DNA from: an uncultured Methylococcaceae bacterium
GTDB lineage: Bacteria > Pseudomonadota > Gammaproteobacteria > Methylococcales > Methylococcaceae
Length of the DNA: 11,090 bases
Direction of reading: 5' to 3'
NCBI GenBank assembly: GCA_903910005.1
Contig: CAIVXW010000476.1
Coordinates: forward strand, 1 to 11,090
Positions 6,429 to 11,090 of the stretch are shown here, piece after piece. The translations under genes were made by a program, and so were the position numbers. The notes under the pieces are model-generated. The model was given only the letters and a program-made list of their open reading frames with translations. It did no database searches and was not told the origin of the DNA. Numbering within the stretch: the first letter of the stretch is position 1; each line of letters starts with the position of its first letter.

Positions 6429-7022
6429 ATGAACAAGCGTGTCGCAGACGTAGAACGCAACACCCGGGAAACCCGTATCAGGCTCCGGCTTGACCTTGAC
6501 GGCACCGGGCACAGTGCCCTCAACACCGGTGTTCCCTTTCTCGATCACATGCTGGATCAGGTAGCACGCCACGGCATGATGGATATTGAAGTCACCGCCG
6601 ACGGTGACCTGCAGATTGACGACCACCACACCGTAGAAGACATCGGCATCACCCTGGGCATGGCCCTGGCCGAGGCGGTGGGCGACAAAAAAGGCATCCA
6701 TCGCTACGGCCATGCCTATGTACCGCTGGACGAAGCCCTGTCACGGGTGGTCATCGACCTCTCCGGACGGCCGGGGTTGTGGTACGGGGTTGAATTTCCC
6801 CGTGAACGCATTGGCACACTGGATGTGGACTTGCTGCTGGAATTCTTCCGGGGGTTTGTCAATCATGCCCGGGTAACCCTCCACATCGACAACCTCAAGG
6901 GTCAGAATGCCCACCACATCGCCGAGACCCTTTTCAAGGCATTCGGGCGGGCTCTCCGCATGGCCGTGGAGCATGACAGTCGCGCCCCGGACATCATTCC
7001 CTCGACCAAAGGTCAACTCTAG
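6429..7022 (+). CDS. hisB: Imidazoleglycerol-phosphate dehydratase
   Basis: Dehydrates imidazole-glycerol phosphate to imidazole-acetol phosphate, the seventh step of histidine biosynthesis, in the cytoplasm. The protein has 197 residues, matching the single-domain enzyme without the N-terminal histidinol-phosphatase domain of the enterobacterial fusion. The two metal-binding repeats are visible: DDHHTVEDIGI (His66, His67, Glu70) and NAHHIAETLFKAFGRALR (His162, His163, Glu166). FLDHM (His40) and FVNHAR (His145) are also present. The start MNKRVADVERNTRET fits the family. No Shine-Dalgarno is seen, only the pyrimidine-rich CTCCCCCCTCACC. It is the first gene of the his cluster here, and hisH follows after 11 bp. 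Confidence 0.98.
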   Translation: MNKRVADVERNTRETRIRLRLDLDGTGHSALNTGVPFLDHMLDQVARHGMMDIEVTADGDLQIDDHHTVEDIGITLGMALAEAVGDKKGIHRYGHAYVPLDEALSRVVIDLSGRPGLWYGVEFPRERIGTLDVDLLLEFFRGFVNHARVTLHIDNLKGQNAHHIAETLFKAFGRALRMAVEHDSRAPDIIPSTKGQL

Positions 7023-7033
7023 CCAGCCGCAAC

Positions 7034-7696
7034 ATGTCCACCGTAGCCGTCATTGATTATGGAATGGGGAATCTGCACTCCATCGCCAAAGCCCTGCAGC
7101 GTGTTGCTGATGCGCCGGATCAAGTCATCGTCACTCATGAAGGCGATGCAATACGGCAGGCCAGCCACGTCGTATTTCCCGGCGTAGGTGCCATGCGTGA
7201 CTGCATGGCCCGACTCGGTGAACTGGCCCTGATTGACGTCATTCGTGAAGTATCACGACAAAAGCCCCTGCTGGGTATCTGCCTGGGCATGCAGGCCCTG
7301 CTGGATCACAGCGAGGAAAACGACGGCATCGACTGTCTGGGCATCATACCGGGAACGGTTCGGCATTTTGGCAAGGATCTAACCGACATCGCCGGTTCTG
7401 CCCTCAAAATTCCCCACATGGGCTGGAACCAGGTCAATCCGGTCGGGGAACACCCGCTCTGGCAGGGCGTGCCTCCCGGCTCCTGGTTTTATTTCGTACA
7501 CAGCTACCATGTCTGTCCTTCCGATAAAGCCGATCAGGCCGCAACCACGGACTATTCGTTTCCCTTTACCTCGGCCCTGGCGCGGGACAATCTCTTCGCA
7601 GTACAGTTTCACCCGGAAAAAAGCCAATCAGCCGGGCTTCGCCTGCTGGCCAATTTTTTGGCCTGGGATGGCACCCGCAACCCCTTGTCAACCTGA
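7034..7696 (+). CDS. hisH: Imidazole glycerol phosphate synthase, glutaminase subunit
   Basis: Class I glutamine amidotransferase subunit that supplies ammonia to HisF for imidazole-ring formation. The protein has 220 residues. The catalytic triad is Cys83 in LLGICLGMQ and His193/Glu195 in VQFHPEKSQ. The start VAVIDYGMGNLHSI and the oxyanion region VVFPGVGAMRDCM are typical. PHMGWNQV and FYFVHSYH form the usual interface and active-site loops. The ATG follows the hisB stop closely with no clear Shine-Dalgarno, suggesting coupling. It forms a heterodimer with HisF, encoded two genes downstream in the same operon. Confidence 0.98.
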   Translation: MSTVAVIDYGMGNLHSIAKALQRVADAPDQVIVTHEGDAIRQASHVVFPGVGAMRDCMARLGELALIDVIREVSRQKPLLGICLGMQALLDHSEENDGIDCLGIIPGTVRHFGKDLTDIAGSALKIPHMGWNQVNPVGEHPLWQGVPPGSWFYFVHSYHVCPSDKADQAATTDYSFPFTSALARDNLFAVQFHPEKSQSAGLRLLANFLAWDGTRNPLST

Positions 7697-7706
7697 GCAT
7701 ACCATC

Positions 7707-7805
7707 ATGAACTCAAACCTGTTCCGCGCCCGTCAAAGGCAGGGTTTTGTCTCGTGCAAGCCTTTCTGCCACCGTGATTGCCGGGGTTCGCTGCCATGCT
7801 GCTGA
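7707..7805 (+). CDS. Possible 32-codon Cys-rich mini-ORF between hisH and hisA
   Basis: The 99-bp gap between hisH and hisA is unusual in this tightly packed operon. It contains an ATG-started frame of 32 codons ending in TGA at 7803-7805, 10 nt inside hisA. The predicted peptide is basic in its first half (FRARQRQ). It then carries five cysteines and one histidine: C17, C21, H22, C25, C31, C32. The overlap would allow translational coupling to hisA, whose own ribosome site is weak. No good Shine-Dalgarno precedes it, and I recognise no family. It may simply be spacer sequence. Confidence 0.2.
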   Translation: MNSNLFRARQRQGFVSCKPFCHRDCRGSLPCC

Positions 7806-8527
7806 TTCCCGCAATAGACCTCAAGGATGGCCGGTGTGTCCGTCTGCGCCAGGGGCGCATGGAGGATGATACGGTGTTCTCCGATGATCCGGTCGCCATG
7901 GCCGGTCGCTGGATTGACGCCGGAGCCCAACGCCTGCATCTGGTTGATCTGGACGGTGCCTTTGCCGGCAAGCCCCGCAACGGCGAAGTCATTTATGCCA
8001 TCCGCAAGGCGTACCCTGACATCTGCCTCCAGGCCGGGGGCGGAATACGTGACCAGGATACCATTCAGGCCTACCTCAATGCCGGGGTGGATTACGTCAT
8101 CATTGGTACCAAGGCTGTCAGTGCCCCGCATTTCGTGCGGGAAGTGGCGGCTGAATTTCCCAATCACATCATCGTTGGTCTGGATGCAAAAGACGGCAAG
8201 GTTGCCATAGATGGCTGGTCCAAACTGTCTCACCATGACGTGGTGGATCTGGCGCAAAAATTTGAGGACGACGGCGTGGAGGCCATCATTTATACCGACA
8301 TCAGTCGGGACGGAATGCTGCAGGGGGTCAACATTGAGGCGACTGCCCGCCTCGCCCGTGCCATCCACATTCCGGTCATCGCCTCCGGCGGCATCAGCGA
8401 TATCGCCGACATCCATGCCGTGGGAACCCTCATCGAAGACGGCGTCACCGGTGCCATTACCGGACGGGCCATCTACGAGGGTACCCTCGATTTTGCCGAA
8501 GCCCTCAAGGTTGCGGCCCGGTACTGA
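7796..8527 (+). CDS. hisA: ProFAR isomerase (phosphoribosylformimino-AICAR-P isomerase)
   Basis: A (beta/alpha)8-barrel enzyme that carries out the Amadori rearrangement of ProFAR to PRFAR, the HisF/HisH substrate. I chose the ATG at 7796, giving MLLIPAIDLKDGRCVRL and 243 residues, the family standard. A longer TTG-initiated frame from 7778 would add six residues before the conserved first beta strand and is less likely. Catalytic Asp8 (AIDLK) and Asp130 (VGLDAKDG) are present, as are the two phosphate-binding half-barrel motifs (QAGGGIRD near 79-86 and IASGGISD near 195-202). The gene ends 2 bp before hisF, so the two paralogous barrels are adjacent. Confidence 0.97.
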   Translation: MLLIPAIDLKDGRCVRLRQGRMEDDTVFSDDPVAMAGRWIDAGAQRLHLVDLDGAFAGKPRNGEVIYAIRKAYPDICLQAGGGIRDQDTIQAYLNAGVDYVIIGTKAVSAPHFVREVAAEFPNHIIVGLDAKDGKVAIDGWSKLSHHDVVDLAQKFEDDGVEAIIYTDISRDGMLQGVNIEATARLARAIHIPVIASGGISDIADIHAVGTLIEDGVTGAITGRAIYEGTLDFAEALKVAARY

Positions 8528-8529
8528 CC

Positions 8530-9309
8530 ATGCTGGCCAAGCGCATCATACCCTGCCTGGACGTCGATGCTGGCCGTGTCGTCAAGGGCGTTCGCTTTCT
8601 CGACATCCAGGATGCCGGGGATCCGGTTGAAATCGCCCGTCGCTACGATCAGGAAGGTGCCGACGAACTGACCTTCCTTGACATTACCGCCAGTGCCGAT
8701 AACCGCGATACCCTGGTTCATGTCGTTGAACGGGTTGCCGGTGAAGTCTTCATTCCCCTGACCGTCGGTGGCGGCATCCGTACCCTTGACGATATTCGCA
8801 GAATGCTCAATGCCGGTGCCGACAAGGTGAGCATCAACACCGCTGCGGTACACAATCCCCAATTTGTCCATGAGGCAGCCGAACGCTTTGGCTCCCAGTG
8901 TATCGTTGTCGCCATTGATGCCAAGCAGGTCAGCACCACGCCTCCGCGCTGGGAAATATTCACCCACGGCGGACGCAAACCCACCGGGCTGGATGCCATT
9001 GACTGGGCTCGCAAGATGGTCGCCCTCGGGGCGGGAGAAATTCTGCTGACCAGCATGGACCGGGACGGCACCCGCCAGGGATTTGATCTGGAACTCACCC
9101 GCAGGGTCAGTGAAGCCGTGACCGTACCGGTGATTGCCTCGGGCGGCGTAGGAACCCTCGACCATCTGGCCGACGGTGTCACCCTGGGCAAGGCCGATGC
9201 CGTGCTGGCCGCCAGCATTTTTCACTTTGCCGAATACACCCTGCAACAAGCCAGGCAGCATCTAAGCGGTCGCGGCGTGAGGGTCAGAACATCAACTACC
9301 CTGCCCTGA
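8530..9309 (+). CDS. hisF: Imidazole glycerol phosphate synthase, cyclase subunit
   Basis: Uses ammonia from HisH to convert PRFAR to imidazole-glycerol phosphate and AICAR, the latter feeding back into purine synthesis. The protein has 259 residues and is a (beta/alpha)8 barrel paralogous to HisA. Catalytic Asp11 (IPCLDVDAGRVVKG) and Asp130 (VVAIDAKQV) are present. Phosphate-binding motifs VGGGIR (79-84) and IASGGVG are also visible. The start lies 2 bp after the hisA stop with no adjacent Shine-Dalgarno (CTGACCATG), consistent with coupled translation. A short 28-bp gap with a GC hairpin separates it from hisI. Confidence 0.98.
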   Translation: MLAKRIIPCLDVDAGRVVKGVRFLDIQDAGDPVEIARRYDQEGADELTFLDITASADNRDTLVHVVERVAGEVFIPLTVGGGIRTLDDIRRMLNAGADKVSINTAAVHNPQFVHEAAERFGSQCIVVAIDAKQVSTTPPRWEIFTHGGRKPTGLDAIDWARKMVALGAGEILLTSMDRDGTRQGFDLELTRRVSEAVTVPVIASGGVGTLDHLADGVTLGKADAVLAASIFHFAEYTLQQARQHLSGRGVRVRTSTTLP

Positions 9310-9313
9310 CGGG

Positions 9314-9331
9314 CGGGGTTTCCCCGTGGAG
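9314..9331 (+). promoter_or_regulatory. hisI ribosome binding site beside a small GC hairpin
   Basis: CGGGG (9314-9318) pairs with CCCCG (9322-9326) around a TTT loop, directly before GGAG (9328-9331), which lies 6 nt before the hisI ATG. This is the clearest Shine-Dalgarno in the his operon. The hairpin sits between the hisF stop and this site and may modulate access or message decay. Confidence 0.4.
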
Positions 9332-9337
9332 TAACCG

Positions 9338-9739
9338 ATGAACACCACCACTGACTGGCTGGATGAAATCCGCTGGAACGGCGACGGCCTGATTCCGGCG
9401 ATTGCCCAGGACGCGGCAACCGGCACGGTGCTGATGGTGGCCTGGATGAACCGGGAAGCCCTCACCCTGACCGCCTGTGAGGGCTACGCCGTTTACTGGT
9501 CGCGCTCCCGGCAAAAACTCTGGCGCAAGGGGGAGGAATCCGGCAACCGGCAGAAAATCACCCATCTGCGGCTGGACTGCGATGCCGACGTCATCCTGCT
9601 CGGCGTGGAGCAGACCGGCGGCATCGCCTGCCACACCGGACGGCACAGTTGCTTTTACCGCATCCTGCGGGACGGCCAGTGGCATACCGATCAACCCGTA
9701 CTCCAGTCACCCGAAACACTTTACCAACAGGTCAAATGA
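9338..9739 (+). CDS. hisI: Phosphoribosyl-AMP cyclohydrolase
   Basis: Opens the adenine ring of phosphoribosyl-AMP, the third step of histidine biosynthesis. The protein has 133 residues, the size of the monofunctional enzyme not fused to HisE. Zinc and magnesium ligands are visible as DCDADV (Asp80, Cys81, Asp82, Asp84) and ACHTGRHSCFYR (Cys98, Cys105). MVAWMNREAL and VYWSRSRQKLWRKGEESGN are standard family blocks. A clear GGAG precedes the ATG. Its stop codon overlaps the hisE start in ATGATG, so the two successive pathway enzymes are translationally coupled although not fused. Confidence 0.98.
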   Translation: MNTTTDWLDEIRWNGDGLIPAIAQDAATGTVLMVAWMNREALTLTACEGYAVYWSRSRQKLWRKGEESGNRQKITHLRLDCDADVILLGVEQTGGIACHTGRHSCFYRILRDGQWHTDQPVLQSPETLYQQVK

Positions 9740-10056
9740 TGGACATTCTGGACGCTCTGGCCGATGTGCTGGAACAGCGCAAAACCCAATCGCCCGATCA
9801 ATCCTACGTGGCCAGCCTGCATCACAGGGGGTTGGACACCATACTTAAAAAAATTGGCGAGGAAGCCACTGAAACCGTGATTGCCGGCAAGGCGGGCCAG
9901 GCCGACCCACTGATTCATGAAGTGGCCGACCTCTGGTTTCACACCCTGGTGCTGTTGTCTCACCAGGGTTTGAGTCACCGTCAGGTTCTGGCCGAGTTGC
10001 AACGCCGGTTTGGCCTTTCCGGCCTTGAAGAAAAGGCCTCCCGATCCCTGCCATGA
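9736..10056 (+). CDS. hisE: Phosphoribosyl-ATP pyrophosphatase
   Basis: Hydrolyses phosphoribosyl-ATP to phosphoribosyl-AMP and pyrophosphate, the second step of histidine biosynthesis. The protein has 106 residues from the first ATG (9736), or 105 from the next (9739). The hisI TGA overlaps both, and AGG in ACAGGTCAA may serve as ribosome site. It is an alpha-helical MazG-like fold with the metal-binding pattern KKIGEEATETVIAGK (near 38-52) and HEVADLWFH (61-69). The same frame is open further upstream, but that part lies within hisI and lacks family similarity. The stop overlaps the next gene start by ATGA. Confidence 0.97.
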   Translation: MMDILDALADVLEQRKTQSPDQSYVASLHHRGLDTILKKIGEEATETVIAGKAGQADPLIHEVADLWFHTLVLLSHQGLSHRQVLAELQRRFGLSGLEEKASRSLP

Positions 10057-10694
10057 CGCTGCAAACCTGCCAGGGCATACGGCCCCGACCGGGCCTGAAT
10101 GTGTACCTGGCCGACAGTGCCACCGTAATCGGTGACGTCCTGCTGGACGATGACGTCTCACTTTGGCCGCAAACCGTGGTTCGGGGGGATGTCAACCACA
10201 TCCGCATCGGTGCCCAAAGCAACATCCAGGACGGCAGCGTCCTGCACGTTACCCAGCGCACCGGGCACAATCCGGACGGTTACCCGCTGATTATTGGCTG
10301 TGGCGTAACGGTAGGTCATCGGGTCATTCTGCACGGATGCCGCATCGGTGACCTGTGTCTGATTGGCATGGGAGCCATTGTCATGGACGGTGTCGTGGTG
10401 GAGGACGAGGTCATGATTGGTGCCGGCAGCCTGGTCGCGCCGGGCAAGCGGCTCGACAGCGGCTACCTTTACGTCGGCAGCCCCGCCCGCCCGGTTCGCC
10501 CGCTCAAACCGGAAGAGCGGGAATACCTGCGCGTCTCCCGCGATGGCTACGTCAGGCTGAAAAACCGCTACCTGGCTGAACAACAAATTCCGTCAGCAAC
10601 TACTGTTGTCAACAGTAGTGCGCCAGACAGCGGGGGCTATGGAAGACCGCCAAGCTATTGTCTCTGTAGCGGTGTACCCGTACCATTGCTTTGA
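10053..10694 (+). CDS. Gamma-carbonic-anhydrase-like hexapeptide-repeat protein with tail altered by an IS
   Basis: A left-handed beta-helix protein of the YrdA/gamma-carbonic anhydrase family, normally about 175-180 residues, cytoplasmic and trimeric. The zinc-ligand histidines are in place: His65 (SVLHVT), His89 (TVGHRV) and His94 (ILHGC). Hexapeptide repeats run from about 20 to 145, followed by VGSPARPVRPL and the C-terminal helix ending NRYLAE (176). Residues 177-213 have no family character and run past a palindrome into DNA that encodes the transposase on the other strand. The native stop was therefore probably lost by IS insertion, and the present stop at 10692-10694 is accidental. 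Start and hisE stop share ATGA, so it is the last gene of the his transcription unit. Carbonic anhydrase activity is not certain, since many YrdA-type proteins show none in assays. Confidence 0.88.
   Translation: MTLQTCQGIRPRPGLNVYLADSATVIGDVLLDDDVSLWPQTVVRGDVNHIRIGAQSNIQDGSVLHVTQRTGHNPDGYPLIIGCGVTVGHRVILHGCRIGDLCLIGMGAIVMDGVVVEDEVMIGAGSLVAPGKRLDSGYLYVGSPARPVRPLKPEEREYLRVSRDGYVRLKNRYLAEQQIPSATTVVNSSAPDSGGYGRPPSYCLCSGVPVPLL
10599..10619. repeat. Near-perfect 21-bp palindrome at the IS junction
   Basis: ACTACTGTTG (10599-10608) is followed by one T and its exact reverse complement CAACAGTAGT (10610-10619). It contains the transposase stop codon (10609-10611, minus strand) and lies just past the end of the conserved carbonic-anhydrase-like sequence. 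It may be part of the IS end, a transcription stop, or the target of the element. Confidence 0.7.
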
Positions 10695-11090
10695 CGTAGT
10701 GGTGGCGACGTTGGTCACCGGGTATCTGCAGGGCAAGTCCTTCGAACTTTACACAATTGTCCTTACCCACCGTGCGTTCGAACTGTTCACACAAAATGTC
10801 GTTCAAGGAGCCGCCCACGAAGGGGACAAACGCCGTACCTTCCTCTTGCGGTGGTTGGGCGAACTCCTTGTTGAACATCGGCATATAGCTCTCACGCAAA
10901 TAGCGGTTGGCCGCCGCCATGTCTGTAATGCCCGCCAAGGCCAGTTCCTTGGGCAGTCTGCCCTGGTGCGTGGCGAAGGCGTGCTCAGAGCGACCTCGCG
11001 CCTCCGGGGAATACGCCGCAATCATGTCGATACCCAATAAAGCAGCTTTTACGCAGCAGTTTGTGTTGATACCGCTCGATGGGGCAGGAC
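10609..11090 (-). CDS. ISNCY-family transposase, C-terminal part (5' end outside window)
   Basis: DDE-type transposase fragment of about 160 residues, open to the right edge on the minus strand. The stretch LGIDMIAAYSPEARGRSEHAF is characteristic of the integrase-like catalytic core of ISNCY transposases, with the final catalytic Glu probably in SPEARGRSE. The blocks RLPKELALAGITDMAAANRYL, NDILCEQFERTVGKDNCVKFEGL and HHYVKAMVRVHRYRDNSLAVFH agree with this family as I remember it. The TTG-started frame at 11037 is only the visible internal start. The gene ends TGA within the palindrome, soon after FHSPRCLAHYC, so it may be complete or slightly truncated at its 3' end. It is convergent with the interrupted his-operon gene. 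Confidence 0.85.
   Translation of the reverse strand, partial: PAPSSGINTNCCVKAALLGIDMIAAYSPEARGRSEHAFATHQGRLPKELALAGITDMAAANRYLRESYMPMFNKEFAQPPQEEGTAFVPFVGGSLNDILCEQFERTVGKDNCVKFEGLALQIPGDQRRHHYVKAMVRVHRYRDNSLAVFHSPRCLAHYC

Larger units (their letters stand above)
10590..11090. mobile_element. Insertion sequence, partial (ISNCY-like), right end outside window
   Basis: The region from about 10590 to the right edge is assigned to a mobile element. It encodes a transposase on the minus strand, and it begins where the carbonic-anhydrase-like protein loses family similarity. The exact end cannot be fixed without the other terminal repeat. It probably lies between 10581 and 10610. The element extends beyond the window. 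Confidence 0.7.

Noticed and set aside
7733..8416. 227-codon minus-strand frame across the hisH-hisA gap and hisA
   Set aside because: It is a shadow of the conserved HisA barrel; its composition reflects reverse-complemented HisA codons.
10606..11040. 144-codon plus-strand frame over the IS
   Set aside because: It is antisense to a recognisable ISNCY transposase and has no family features.

Overview
The window looks like chromosomal DNA from a gammaproteobacterium, or a closely related proteobacterial lineage. The evidence is moderately GC-rich coding DNA, a GltX with E. coli-type zinc ligands at the same residue numbers, tRNAs with encoded CCA, single-domain HisB, separate HisI and HisE, and a gltX / tRNA-Ala / tRNA-Glu cluster. 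I cannot name a genus.

Layout. (1) 1-703: the C-terminal part of alanine dehydrogenase (+), cut by the left edge. It converges on pyruvate phosphate dikinase (ppdK, -, 698-3430), and their ends overlap by 6 bp. Upstream of ppdK on the same strand is a HAD-IIA phosphatase-like gene (3488-4330), probably cotranscribed with it. (2) 4331-4527: an AT-rich divergent promoter region, followed by gltX (+, 4528-5931). (3) 5929-6337: a stable-RNA unit. A strong promoter-like sequence, whose -35 box begins on the gltX stop codon, precedes tRNA-Ala(GGC) and tRNA-Glu(UUC). These are followed by about 160 nt of non-coding but strongly pairing sequence and a rho-independent terminator. This trailer is the best candidate in the window for something undescribed. 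(4) 6429-10056: a compact late histidine operon, hisB-hisH-hisA-hisF-hisI-hisE, which continues by ATGA overlap into a gamma-carbonic-anhydrase-like gene (10053-10694). (5) About 10590-11090: the 3' end of an insertion sequence with an ISNCY-like transposase on the minus strand. It has apparently removed the native stop codon of the carbonic-anhydrase-like gene, which now reads into the element.

How the genes work together. Alanine dehydrogenase and PPDK both handle pyruvate (alanine/pyruvate and pyruvate/PEP interconversion). GltX charges tRNA-Glu, encoded about 150 bp downstream. The his genes cover PRFAR formation (HisE, HisI, HisA), its conversion to imidazole-glycerol phosphate and AICAR (HisH with HisF), and dehydration (HisB). 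hisG, hisD, hisC and the histidinol-phosphate phosphatase must lie elsewhere.

Most of the window is ordinary housekeeping sequence. The points worth a second look are the structured tRNA trailer, the IS junction with its near-perfect palindrome, a Cys-rich mini-ORF between hisH and hisA, the carbonic anhydrase homologue coupled to hisE, and several starts without a Shine-Dalgarno sequence but preceded by (A/G)CC.
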